A stretch of 64,000 nt of DNA from Saxidomus purpurata (lineage: Eukaryota > Mollusca > Bivalvia > Venerida > Veneridae). The DNA lies in assembly GCA_022818135.1 (NCBI GenBank), contig JAFMSR010000014.1, positions 33,729,420 through 33,793,419 of the forward strand. Direction: 5' to 3'. The notes under the pieces are model-generated. The model had not been told where the DNA came from. It saw only the letters and a program-made list of their open reading frames with translations, and did not search any database. How positions within the stretch are numbered: the first letter of the stretch is position 1; the number at the start of each line of letters is the position of its first letter. The translations under genes were made by a program, and so were the position numbers. Shown piece by piece: positions 9,863-22,466 of this stretch.

Positions 9863-12800
9863 TTACATCAGCCCCTGTTGGCAAGCGCTACTACACCAGG
9901 TGACATACGGTTAGAAATGATGGCACTTTGTTTTCAGTTAGAAACCCTGTGTAGGAAGGAACTAACAGAGGTAAGGAACTTTGTTCAAGTACTAAGAAGA
10001 ATTATTATGGTATCATGATAAATTGTCCTACCATTCGTATGATGGAACATGAGATGTTTTTGAAAATTTGTAAAAATATATTTAATGGGTTTACAAACTT
10101 TTTAGTGATACATGACTGTATAGGTATCAGCTTATGCATTTTTTTGTACATTACTTTTATACTAACTAAGAGATGCAGAATGTTTCCAGAGGTCAAGTAA
10201 GGAAATATTTTATAAAAAAAATGTCTGAAAACATTTAAAAATAGAGTCAAAGTGGATTTCCTTTCTGATTTTGAAAAATTTGAAAGGTTATACATGTATA
10301 ACTACTCTGAGAGATCTTTCAAATCATATTTCCACATTTAATTTAAAGTTATCTTATTTATCAAGAGGTAAGCAAAACTGTTACATAGAGAACTACACCT
10401 TTATATTCAAAAGATGATTGTATAAAGAGTTTAATTGCACATTTAATATTGGAGTTGCATCAGTATATAAATTGAGCCCAGCTATGTGAAGTATCACGTT
10501 TGGCTTTAAGCCTTTTGCAACCAGTATGTACTTGGGTCATGCTGGAAATCTCAGCAGTCGGATCTAAACCTGTATTTTTGCTAAGTCTGTCACATGCTCA
10601 TAAGAACAACATAGCACATGTAATAGTAATGATTTTTTGTGTTCCACAATTTTCACACTTCTTTCTCGTCTTTTAATATGATGACTATAAATGTAAATAT
10701 TTTGATGATGTACAGTAACTGTTGAGTTCAATGACATTTATGTCTCTGTTTCAGCATTCTCATATACAGCATGGTCATGTGAGCAACTCCTTCATTGATA
10801 GAGGTAAGTACTATTATATAATACATCCTGGAACTTCCCTTGTCTAACTTTCTTGATATGCTTTTTAGCCCTGTCAGTGCTAGTCACCCCTAGCTTCATT
10901 GTATACTGTGGACCATAGACTGTGAGCCATAATTTATTGATGTCATAATACGGCCAAGATATAATGTTAGTTATTGTGACATGTGTTCTGAAGCTAGATA
11001 ATGGTACATGTATGCAGCTAGGAAAGATATTTTACATTTTAAGTTTTTATTTTAACTTAAATGGAGCCCATGGTTCCTAAATACAGTTTGATCCTACCAT
11101 CGCCATGTCAGTAGTGTCCTTAGGCAAGACACAAATAATCCCACATTGCCTCTGTCTCTTCGAGGTTGATTCCATCTGGAATGAGTCTCAAGAGCGATTA
11201 ATAGAAGTTGTAAGAACTTGTTTCGCAGTCGAGAATTAATAAATTAGTATAAACTATATACAGGAAATATTATTATTTAGCTTAGGATGGGGACCAGAAC
11301 ATGGGGAAGATTTGGTAATCTGACTGAAAATATTAATTTGTTCTGGCCTAGTTAAATTATTACAATTAAACTTCCATGGAAAAACATCAAGAAACTGTGT
11401 TTCTAGAAAGATAAATGACATGAATTTTTTTTATGTCAGCTGTTCATTAAATTTGCTGCATGCAGAATAGACTCCATAAATGTTGTCTTGAAGCAGTAAG
11501 TACATGTAGATATTTATGTTGTTAAAGTGTCATCTTCCAGTTCACATTAGATATGTGATATAGAGATTAGGGTAATTGTTTTGTTGGTAACTCAATAGAG
11601 TCTGCAGGAAACTGCCAGCACATTTAACATGACATGAGGTGCAAAGCAAGTTGTTAAAATAAATGCACAAATAAGAATTTCAGTTCTATGTGTTACAAGA
11701 AATGTGACAAAATTTCCATGATTCTTATGTATCACAGTCCAACATCAATAAAGGGACTAGGTAGCAGCATGTTTATTTTTCAAGAGGACAGACATTACGT
11801 TATTTCAAGATACCTGTAGTTCATGCATTCAGATTTTGTTTACTTGCAAAACAACATGTATATTTCAGCAACAGTTGTGTATGACAGAATACTACATCTG
11901 CTGGCCAAGGTGCCACCGGACTATCAAGATTGTCTTGTAAGTAGTTGGAAAGAAGTGTGCACATGAAATTAGTGATATTTGAAGGAGTTGCATGAAATGC
12001 CACAGGTTTCAGTGCTAAGAGTTTGGGAACAATAGACAGTTTTTCCCAATGTTTGCCTTTATAGGGAAAAGTCATTGGCATAATACAGAATATATTTGAA
12101 TAGATATATTCTTTCTGAAAATAGGACTTTGTAACCATGTAAGACTTCTTCTTTCAAAAATTTCTTCTTGTCAATTTCTGATGGCAGTCTGTAAATATTG
12201 CTTGTTTACTTGTTCTATTATAACTAGATAGTGAACCTGCTGATGAAGTTCAATTATGTTTTTACCATTTGCTTTTGCATATTTGAGTGTTTACTGAATG
12301 ATAGACAGAATGTTGACCATACACATTTAGTATAACCACATAAGTTGCTCCTGGTCTACATTGGTCTACATTGGTCGCATAGACATTTAATATCGGATTC
12401 ATGACAAGCAGAATACTTGTTAATTGTGAATTATCTGAAAGATTATGGCTATATATTGCCGATAATGAGATAAAATGTTCTCTCTGGAAATAAATACATG
12501 TGTAGTTCTGTTCTGAACTACACACACTAAAGAGCAGTAAGGGATTAAAATGTTTATTCTTCATTTCAGAGGTATTTACAGTCACAGGGTCTGGACAGAC
12601 TGTATCCCAGAGCAGTGACATATCTCACAAACCCTCAGTCATTCTCGTTAGATCTCGATAAAACAACTCTGGATAGTAAGTGCATTTATCAGTAATGGAT
12701 TGTACTTGCTGTTGTATATCATTTACAATAATATTTTTCTAAAATGCCCAGCATATTTACATCTGTAAGCAAATAAGAAAGTCAGCTGTACATTTATATT

Positions 12801-15800
12801 AATATATGTTAACTTAATACACAGAAAAGTACAATACATGCATTTTAATGCCATTTCTGATAATAGAAACATGTATGAAAGAGTCTGATTATCTAAACAA
12901 TGTTTGCAACATTCTGTACAAGAATGAATTGTGTTAGGAACTTAGAATCATTACCCTTGATGTAACTAACTAGTATTATGATATGATAAGTCATTCAGAT
13001 TTTTTGCTGCTAGTGGTCTGTAAACCTATTCATAATTGTGCACACAGGTGTAACTGCATAATTGACTTTTAGTTCACTTGGCACAAAGTGCTAGGGTGAG
13101 CTACTAGGATTGCTCATTGCCCGACGTATGTTTGTCCCTCCATCTGCAATTTCCTTTAAACAACATCTGCTCTGAAACCACTGGGCTAATTTTAATGAAG
13201 CTTGGCAGGGATATTTCTTGCATGATGATGAAGCTCTACCAAAGTTGTTCAAAGAATTCCATTCCATGCAGAGCTGTGGTTGCCATGGCAGAAGAAAGGA
13301 AAATCTTCTCAAAACTACAAGGCCCAGAGCTTAGATATTTTAGCATGTTGCATTATCTAGTGGACCTCTACCAAAATTGTTCAAATTATGACCCCCAGAT
13401 CAAAATTGACCATGCCCTTTACATAGGCTATATAGGAGAAACTTTAAAAATCTTGTTCTCTGAAACCACAAGGCCTAGAGCTTAGATATTTGACATGTAG
13501 CATTGTCTAGTGGTCCTCTACCAAGAATATTAAAATTATGACCCCCGAGTCAAAATCGACCAAGCACAGGGGTCACTAGGCATAGGCTTATATAGGAAAA
13601 ACTTTAAAAAATCTTTTTCTCTGAAACCACAAGGCCTAGAGCTAGTCTAGTTGACCTCTTCCAAGTTTGTTCAAATCATAACCCCTGGGTCAAACTGACC
13701 CAGCCTGCGGGTGGGGGGGGGGGTCTTTTGATTTTACATGAAACTTTAAAAGTCTTCTTCTCTGAAACCACAAGGCCTAGAACTTAGATATTTAGCATGT
13801 AGCATTGTCTTGTTTTTCAAATCATGACCATGGGTGAAAATTTACCCTTCCCAGGAGAGGGGGTCACTTGATTTCTCGTAGGCTTATGTAGGGAAAATTT
13901 TAAAAAATCACAAGGCCCACAGTTAGAGCTTAGATATTTGGAAAGTTACTAAGCATTGTATAGTGGACCTCTACAAATTATGTTAAAATCATGACCCCTT
14001 GTATTATTGACAATTGATATACAGGTGAGCGATATAGGGCCATCTTGGCCTTCTTGTTGACCTTGTTTTGTAGCCAATGGTTGTCAAGTGAGTGATATAG
14101 GGCCATCTTGATCCTCTTGTTTGTATTGTTTAATTTATTTTCAGATTATTTCACAAGTGTTTCAAACCTGGGTCAGTTATCTACCCTGGCACGCCAGCTG
14201 CACAATGATTGTGTTAATCCCTCCTCTCATAAATATATAGCACATCAACTTGCTTTGTTATATGTAAGTATGTTGAGTCTATGCTCTGTACTTAGTGTAG
14301 GATCGTTAGTACATTGTTTCTGTGAAGAAATGATACTGTATTCAGATAATGTGTATCTCTGAAGAAATAGTAATAAATGTGCATATGTGAAGATTGATTT
14401 TTTATGTATTTAATGCGTAAATGTGAAACAGATGTTACATATGTAAGTATTTATTATTGGTACTAGTAGCTCATAAGACCAGCACCCCAAGAAAAGGTAA
14501 GTTACTCTAGGTTTCAAGGGATAAAGTGTCCCAGTTCCAAAGTAATTCCTGGTTCTTTCACATTCTGTGTGTGTAGAACCAATAATTATGTTGGAGCACG
14601 GTTTAAGGTAATTTCAGAAAGACCATTAGTATGTGTATCTGTGAAGTAGCATATGTATCTGTTGAGAAAAGAAACAGAGAAAGGAAAGAACAATGAAATA
14701 GTGATCACATGTTAGACTTTTCTTTGTCTGCCTGCCATGTAACAGACCACATAGAAGGGCATTTTTAAAGATGGTCACCAACTTCCATCCACAAAACTTG
14801 GAATGTGCTTTATATCTGAGGACAGCTTGGGCTATGATTACAGTGAGGCATGGTTTTACATGCTTTGGTACATACCTGTTTGCAGTAAAGATTTCCCCTA
14901 GAGGTATTAACTTATTTAATACAATGTTTTCTTGAGAAACAGTTTTGATCGAATGATTGAAATCAGAACCAAGTTCATTGAAATGTATCATATTTTATTA
15001 CATTTTAGCAAACCATAACCCACACAAAGAGCCAAGTATTTGAACAGCATAAGAAAGGGATAGAGGAAATGTTTAAACCCATCAAAGCAACTCTGGCTAC
15101 AACAGATGATAAACAAACAAGATGTCTGACTGAATCTCAGCAAGAATGGTATGAACTTTTAAGTACCAGTGCATGTGTTGCACATGAAGTCTGGTAGAAA
15201 TCTTTACAATTAAGCCAGTTGATGTTAAGTTTTTGGAATTACCAAGCTTTTTCGCGTACTTTAAGCTGATCGCAGTATGTATATATTTTAAAGTTTCATT
15301 GTTGGTACTAGATAATCCCACAGAAGAGGTTTGTTATTTTAGGTTTTGGAAGATAGTGCGAAAAACAACGCGTCCTGTTCGAGAGACATTCCCAGGTTCC
15401 TTAACATGCCCGGTGTACAGCACCAATACTGTCCTTGGTTTAAGGTTTCGTCTGAAAGACCATTTATTATGTTAGTTGAGGAGTCGGGGATTGAACTTGC
15501 GATCACTGGATTAACAGTCCAGCATGTTAACCACTAGACCACTAATCTGGCCCAACCACAGCAGATTAGTGATTTTGTAGTTGTTGTTTTTTCAATGCCC
15601 GTTTCAACCTTGGTCATTTTGACAGTCGGACAATTTACCTAACGATCGTTCCTAGGTAGAATCAGTACTAGACTCTGATCCTCCGTAAGGAACTGCCAGC
15701 TTTCTCATATAAAGAGAAATGATAGATTCCTTGTTATACATCAAATAATTTTTTTCTATAATATTATTGAAGTAATTGTGACAAACAATCACTTTTTTAA

Positions 15801-16687
15801 TGCATCATAAAAACAGAAAATATGTAAAGCAGTGATATCCCCACATGTCTCTTTAGCATATTTTGTACATACAACTATAGCTAAGAATCAATATTTTAAG
15901 AAAATTCATTTCCTCCCTTTTAAAAGCACCAAAAAGTAAATGTTTAACCATGATTGATTTCTACTTTTAGAAGGATACATTTTTGTTAGATGTTTATTGT
16001 ATGTGTAATTTGTCCGATTCCAGTTTCACTGAGCTATCTGTACACACTACCCTTCCACCTGAGACAGAAGCTCATAGTTTCAGTAGAATGATCAATAGCT
16101 TACCATTTGAAATAAACACAATGGTGACAGTTTTTCTGTCTTTGGGAAAATCACTGAAATGGCTAATCCGATATGCAAGAAATGGCTCTGCAATCCTAAG
16201 CATCAGTATTTGAATTAATAGAATCACCAAATACCTCATGACTGTTGATCGGTTAATTTCTAAAATATTTCCCGTTTACTGTATATTCTGTTGATTAAAA
16301 TCATATTTCAGTAAGTTAGTTGTCACAGAACTTATTTAATGGATTTCTTTCAAATTTCACCATTTCAAGGCATTTATGTGGCCTAAGAAACCAGATTGTT
16401 TAAATCTGTATTGTAATGAGGCTAGATCTCTGGATAGATTTAAACTTTTCCTGATTTTCCTTAAGACATTTCAGAAATTAAGCCACTTAACTCTTAACCT
16501 GCATGAAAATTTTATCTAAGAATAGCCAGGCTTACACTGTACATTCATCCCAAAAGCTATTGTTTTGTTTATATTTTCTAGGTTGCTGGACTTGACTAAC
16601 CATATCTTGAATACACTCAACACATTTCCCACCGAGCTAACACAGGAGATGGTCCAGCCAGCATCAATACTTCAACATAGAACATAG
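9863..16687 (+). CDS. spliced host gene, C-terminal 231 residues, family not recognised
   Basis: Seven exons: 9863-9970, 10755-10803, 11869-11936, 12570-12675, 14145-14263, 15009-15148 and 16582-16687 (TAG at 16685-16687). All six introns are GT-AG with consensus donors (mostly GTAAG/GTAAGT) and pyrimidine-rich acceptors, and all phases match, giving one open frame of 231 codons. The first visible exon is internal; an alternative acceptor at 9850 exists. The protein is soluble-looking, helical and Leu/Gln-rich, with segments such as YDRILHLLAKVPPDYQDCL, LDRLYPRAVTYLTNPQSF and KYIAHQLALLYQTITHTKSQ. There is no signal peptide, membrane segment or metal site in this part. I could not place it in a family. 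Intron 4 holds a GCTCACC-family repeat and intron 5-6 a SINE. The LINE at 4.3-9.4 kb is probably in its preceding intron. Confidence 0.8.
11085..11262 (+). mobile_element. SINE body, fragment 1
   Basis: The segment GTAGTGTCCTTAGGCAAGAC through GAATTAATAAATTAGTATA matches a second copy at 51842-52015 almost base for base over ~170 bp. That second copy carries a tRNA B-box-like GGTTCGATCCC just upstream; here the equivalent is a degraded GTTTGATCC. It lies in intron 2 of the spliced host gene. Confidence 0.7.
13072..14122 (+). mobile_element. GCTCACC-family element, copy 2, diverged
   Basis: It starts GTTCACTTGGCACAAAGTGC, with the same left hairpin built from the CACAAAGTG variant of the loop, then follows the family interior (CACAAGGCCTAGAGC units at ~13.46, 13.63 and 13.77 kb). 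There are two right ends in tandem: TATAGGGCCATCTTGGCC at ~14033 and again at ~14096, so the tail was duplicated or a second element is fused. The copy sits in intron 4 of the unrecognised host gene and is more diverged than copies at 30-35 kb. Confidence 0.8.
15345..15552 (-). mobile_element. tRNA-derived SINE with an Asn(GTT)-like head
   Basis: On the - strand, 15552-15480 reads as a tRNA-like head: A-box TGGTCTAGTGG, anticodon stem CTGGA/TCCAG with loop CTGTTAA (anticodon GTT, Asn), and B-box GTTCAATCCC. The 5' and 3' acceptor arms do not pair, so it is not a working tRNA gene. The SINE body would extend down to ~15345. It lies in the last intron (15149-16581) of the unrecognised host gene. 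Confidence 0.6.
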
Positions 16688-17559
16688 ACATTCAGTGAAT
16701 GCATTCTACTTGGTTAACTGAATGTTGTATAAAGTGGAGTATAACTCTCACACTTATAGTACTGGGTCATGAAATAGGGGATAAATCATGAAAACGAATG
16801 AATGAATGAATGAATGCAGGCATTATATACATGTAGTATTTATTACAGCGAAAAAGGTTAATAGTACTTATATATACTTATGATCCAAGCATTACCTGGG
16901 AATACTGGTAAGGAATCTGAGAATTCTGTCACATTATCAGTGTTACATGTGAGGGGTGAAAGACACTGATATATTATTGATTGAACTACATGTAGAAATA
17001 GAAAACACAGTCATGAACTGTTGTCTGTATCTTCTTGTAATGTCGATGTTTATTAAGGTTTTCTGTGATTACAGCAAAGTTTAACAAAGTTGCTGTGTAA
17101 TTGTATGACAGTGACATACTTTCAAGTTGGTTTGACTTTACGAGAAAAGGAAAAAAATGTGAAATAGCATGCTTAGAAAACTGTTGTTTTGTATCTCAAT
17201 TTATTTTCTGGAAAAAAAAATTTTCTGAGGCAAAGATATGGTACTGTAGAATCTTTCTTTTTTGTTCTCTGTACATAAGCCACACTTTTAATGTGGTTAT
17301 TTTAAGAAGGCTCATGAAATCTCTTTGTTGAGGGCTGATCAACGTAACTACATGATCCTGGTTATAAAGGGCTGGTTGTCAGGTTTTGCTGTACTGCCAA
17401 GTCTGCTTGGCATCATTTAATACATGTAAATACATTTTTCAGCAATGGAATATGTCAGAAGTTTAAAACCTTACAGTTTGCCAAGGGCAGCAGACTGCTA
17501 TATCAATGTCAGCCATAGTTTTAACTTCTACCTAGTAAGTTATTTAGAATATACAATCA
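16688..17559 (+). other. 3' flank of the unrecognised gene, likely 3' UTR
   Basis: Follows the TAG at 16685. It is AT-rich and has no convincing coding frame. A (GAAT)n microsatellite sits at 16796-16816. No polyadenylation site could be chosen with confidence. Confidence 0.4.
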
Positions 17560-18075
17560 AACCTGCCCTTGTGACAAGATCCTGACCTATGCAACCACTT
17601 TAAATTCCTCCCTAGCGATTTCAAGCTATAATGTACCTGAGTTAAGCGACCTGGTAAATGCAACCAGCAACCATTGATTTCACATCCCATTAATTACATT
17701 TACCTGTTGCTAAACGACTAACTTGTAAAACCATGCAAATCGTCATTGATTATTGAACAATAGTGCAAGAGAAAATCATAGCAACGTTAACTGTTATGGG
17801 CCTTGGCTAATTAAAATGAAATAGAAACTTGCTTTTTTTAGATTTCTGGAAAGTATAATTATACATTTTAATTTATGTTTTTACATGTCAAAATACATGT
17901 TATAATACAAGTACTGAATGAACTGCATAGTAGTAGCATCTTATTCTTCATGAAAGTTTCTTTGCATAATTATGTGTTCAAAAGTCTGTCCTGAGTTAAG
18001 AGACAACCTGTCGTAAGAGTCCAACGTTTCAACTTCCCCTTTGTGCTAGCTAATAAGACAAGTTCAACTGTATAT
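17560..18075 (+). repeat. probable interspersed-repeat fragment
   Basis: Opens with CAATCAAACCTGCCC and contains the recurring phrases GTTAAGCGACCTGGTAA, GCTAAACGAC and GTTAAGAGACAACCTGTCG, ending ACAAGTTCAACTGTAT. Repeated 'TTAAG-GA-C' phrases of this sort mark a repeat I have seen in invertebrate genomes. No second copy occurs in the window. Confidence 0.4.
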
Positions 18076-18447
18076 TATAGATAGTTCCCACAGTACAGTA
18101 TTTACCTCCCTTGTTCTTAATTATCAGCCACTTTCCTGTACAGTTAAGGGGGAAAAACTTACTTAACAATTATAAAATAATCAGATTGATAAACATAATC
18201 AATGTAGTTGATATGGGCAGTTCAAGAAAATGGCCATCATATACAGATTCTCTTTGTATTTTCATAATCATCACATAATATGAGCAGAAAAGTCTTACTG
18301 ATGCTTTTCAGTTTTGCCTATCAAAAAAAGCTGACAATTCAGAACAATGGTGATGTATATAATAGATGTCGGAACTATCTATACATAGCCAACGCTGGTG
18401 TAATTTTGTTTATAATGTGTGTGTGTGTATCAATCACTTGGGGCTGC

Positions 18448-18545
18448 ATGTGTGTTATATCAACTGCATATGTGTCGTATCTACTGCATACGTGTTGTAT
18501 CAACCGCATATGTGTTTTATCAACTGCAAATGTGTTGTATCATAT
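18448..18545 (+). repeat. minisatellite, ~20-bp unit, five copies
   Basis: Unit approximates TGTGTTGTATCAACTGCATA, with point differences between copies. Three overlapping open frames across it are only artefacts of the repeat. Confidence 0.85.
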
Positions 18546-21084
18546 TGTTTGCTTTTAAATTAAAACTATTCTCTTTGAGCACATCTATGTACACACTCAA
18601 GTATTCCTGTATCAGTCATGTATGTTTTTGTTTATTTACCGGTATTGTGCCATTTGAGATGTCAGTTATTGTACCGTCCCTTTTGCATTAATGTCCATCA
18701 TTTCTACGAACGGTAAACATGTATCTTTTTAACTATTATTCATCTAGTTAGATCTGAAATGAAAAGTGTGCAATTATATGTATGTCCCGATTCAGTCTTT
18801 GTACATGTGTAGCTAGAGGAACCACATAACTGTTTTTGTGATTTTATGGGGGCGGGTAAATGTACAGATTTACCCTTCTCCCGGTTGTGTCCGTCCGTCC
18901 TCTCAGAATGAAAGTTGCGTCACTTTTACCACCAAAAGTATGTATTCTAAAATCATTTAACTCTTATGGAGTTTACATTTGTTGCATACTCACATTCTCA
19001 ATGGCATTATGCTTGTTCAGTGTTAAGGCCCTTGACACTGAAGAAATGGGCAAAAACGTCTTTAATAGGTATGACATATCAGTTTATAGTTATTTTTTTG
19101 TTTTACATATATATTATAGATTCAAACCTCAAGTTTTTAAAATTTTGTTTTGCATAGATTATAGATTCAAATCCATCAACATTTGTTTCACATAAATCAT
19201 AGACTAAAGTTCTTCAAAATTGGTTTTAAGTAGATTATAGACCCAAGTCATTCAAAATTTGATTTAGTAGCATTTAGTGCTTATTGGAGATACTATTTCT
19301 TATGCGAATAGATTGGATAGTGGAAGTTTTGGTCAAACTTTGGCACTAATGTAACATACCAGCCACTGTATTAGATGACATGTGAAGACACCATACTATG
19401 TTGGGACAGAGCATTTTATAGTTTGCATAATATTTCACATAGAACAAGATTTTTTGTAGCATAATATGTACGACGTTAAGTAAATTTTGCAATTTACTTG
19501 TGATACCAACGTCCGTTGTTGACCTCATACAATATAAAGATAGTTTATGAAATTCAGTACATATTCATTGTTTTCTGTCAATCTCAGTATTTCTTGTCTT
19601 TGAATGACACTGGGATGGTCAGAATGAAAATAGAATATCTGTCTTGTAAAGTTGTCATATTTTTGTGGTGAATTACATTAGACAGTTGCCACAGAGACAG
19701 CACAAAAAATTTACAAAAAAAAGGAGGACCGTTTGGCATTTCATACCCTAGTTTACCAAAATTAATGAAGTATTGTCAAACAAGTAATAATAGTTTCAAC
19801 CCAGAACTAGTAAATACGAAGCTTTCAAAGAGATCAGATTACTACTATATCAATCTTAAGAGAAAGAAGTTTGTGAATCAAAATATAATCCATAGTAAGT
19901 TCAGAATTTTACAGTTTCAAGCAAAGTGAAACACTCAGTGAATTTGCTGCATAAATCTTCAAGGTTTTGATTAGGAAAAATTGGAACTGCTGATTATCTG
20001 CCCAAGTAACAATGGCAGATCACTTGCCAGCAGCAGGATCAGTGTTGATCATTTTTTGTTGATGGAACTAATAGAGCAAAAACGCTGTTGCATATGTCAT
20101 AAAACACTTCATACATGTTGCTGTACATTTGTTTACAATAATGCTATAAATATATTGTTCACATACGGTACCTATGCTACATGTAGATGTTGCAGATGTT
20201 TTTTATCTTTTCAAATTTTCTTTGTTTTTTAGCATAATTTAAATTTTGCAGATGGAATATTTCAAAGGCCTGTTACAATATCAGTCAGAATAGAAAAGGC
20301 ATTCTTTTTGGAATGTTCAATTAACAATTGAGGAACAACCGCTCCCACCTATTTTGTAAGATTTTGATATGAAATGAAAATTGTTATGCTGTTTTAGGGA
20401 TAGTATATTTTTATGTTATTAAAAATTTTGTATTAATTTGCAAACTATTGATACACAACAAATATGTAACATAAGCATTTCATTTGCATTATCATTCCAC
20501 TAGATTTTGGACCTGTTAATAATTGTCATTTTCTGCAAAGAAATTTCAGTTTTACAAAATAAAAATCAAGAAGTGAGCATTTTTTTTTAGTAAATTTATG
20601 AAACCTGAACCTGCATGAGTTAACAAGTATTCTGTAGATTTTATATTAATTTAATTTTTGTTTACAATTGCGACTATTATATATTATATGTTTTACAGTT
20701 AAACTGTTTGCAAGCGTTATGTTTTGTCATATGCATAAGTGCTGTAAGTTTTGTGTTCATGTATATATGGTAAGTGTATATTAAAAGTGGGTATTGTATT
20801 AAGGTATAGATATATGTAGTGTATTTGTTCATCATCTAGCGAGTGCAATAAATGCAACACACTATAATATGGACTTGTTTATCAATTTATGGTAAGATAG
20901 CAGTTGTAGTTGGTACAAAGATTCTACCACAATGACTGTGAGGGAACATGAAAATATTTTCCACGTTTTTGATAAAACAATTGAAAAATACCCAAGATGA
21001 AATTAAGGCATTTTTTCCCATATTTTAATTCTTAGGCTTTTGCCATGATTTGTCCATCTGTCAATAAACTTTTCCTTGATATCA
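18546..21084. other. non-coding stretch
   Basis: AT-rich. At 18845-19020 there is a GTCCGTCCGTC-bearing segment that resembles the heads of bivalve tandem-bearing repeats, but I see no tandem units. An AATAAA at ~20847 (gtgcaataaatgc) could serve as a polyadenylation signal for some transcript. Nothing else recognised. Confidence 0.4.
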
Positions 21085-21420
21085 CTACAGGTCATAATTT
21101 TCATTTGATTTTTATGAAACTTGCTCAAAAGGTTGCCTGCAATATGTAGATGATCTGTATAGAAATTGAGTCATGATGTGTGAAAATCAACCATGCAGTT
21201 GATAATTGTAAAACCTTGATAAATCTACACGTCAGATTTTCCAATGGATTTTCACAAAACTCAGAATGTTGCCTGCAACATATAATCTGTTTAGAAATTG
21301 AGCCACACTGTGCAAAAACAGACAGTGCTGCAGCAGATTATTGTAAAACTTTGATAACACTATATAGCTTACATTTTCCAATGGATTTTCACAAAACTTC
21401 ATTAGGTTGCCTGGGCCTCT
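21085..21420 (+). repeat. ~150-bp tandem repeat, 2-3 diverged units
   Basis: The phrase GGATTTTCACAAAACT follows TCAGATTTTCCAAT at ~21235 and recurs at ~21380, with AGGTTGCCTG nearby in each; a more diverged unit (TTTTTATGAAACTTGCTC) starts at ~21107. The spacing is about 140-150 bp. No coding function. Confidence 0.7.
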
Positions 21421-21826
21421 TTCTGTTGATATGAATACATGCAATCTCAAAATTCTTTTGCCCCTTTGCAAGATCTGGCTTTACTGTATACAAGGTTTGT
21501 TGGGAGGTTATACAGTTGTCACTTTGTTGCACTGTTTCACATTCTGGGTGCTGCATACTTTGTCATATTTTCTTACTCTATAATTATTTTAGGTAGGAGG
21601 GAGCTATTGTAACCAAACTTTGTACATAGGTAGCTCATATAGCAAGAAAGGTCAATGTTATAAACAGTTTGTAGATGGGGGTATTCACTTCCAGTCATAT
21701 CTCCAATTGATAATGCTACTATGCTCAGGGTTAGATGAAGACTTAAACATATATAACATATATATTTGTGGAATAGATTGCCATGTCTTCACAACCAACC
21801 AAAATGCTTGGTTTAAGTCCTATGCA

Positions 21827-22464
21827 AACAAGATGGCCATATATTGCTCACCTGTTTACCATTGGTTATTATACAATGTCTACAACTGTGTCACACAATA
21901 TGTCAATTTAGGCCTGCTACATTTCAAATATTAAAGCTCTGGGCCTTGTGGTTTTAGACAAGAAGGTTTTTTTAAGTTTTCCTAATTTAAGCCTATGACT
22001 GTGAAATCAAGTCAACCCCCCAAGGCAGGGTGACTTTTGATCCGAGTTAATGATTTTAACAAATTTAGTAGAGGTCAAATAGACAATGCCAAAATATCTA
22101 AGCTCTGTACTGTGTGGTTTCAGATAGGATTTTTTAAAGTCTTTCCTATATACCGGTAAGCCTATGTGGAGGGGTCAATTTTGAAGGGGTCATGATTTGA
22201 ACATTTGTGATAGACATTCACTAGACAATGCTACATGCCAAATATCTAACCTCTGGGTGATTCAGTTTTTGAGGTGTAAAAAAATTCTTTAGTCTCTAAT
22301 GCAACTGGAGTTCTGCATGGAGAGGTCACAACATTGATAAAGCTTCATGCAAGAAACATCCCTCCCATGGCTTTGTAGTTTCAGAGATGTTGTTTAGGAA
22401 ATGGTGGATGGATAGACGCTTGGACGGTGAGTGGTCCCGATAGCTCCCCAACTGCCAGGTTAGC
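21827..22464 (-). mobile_element. GCTCACC-family element, copy on the minus strand
   Basis: Read on the - strand it starts GCTAACCTGGCAGTTGGGGA at 22464, runs through the family interior (GCTTAGATATTTTGGCATTG near 22100) and ends with GGTGAGCAATATATGGCCAT near 21835. The left-end hairpin is degraded and the terminal GGCCCTC is lost, so this is an older copy. It has no coding capacity. Confidence 0.75.
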
Positions 22465-22466
22465 TA

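Noticed and set aside
15480..15552. Functional tRNA-Asn(GTT) gene on the - strand
   Set aside because: Anticodon arm and both boxes are good, but the acceptor ends do not pair, so it is treated as a SINE head.
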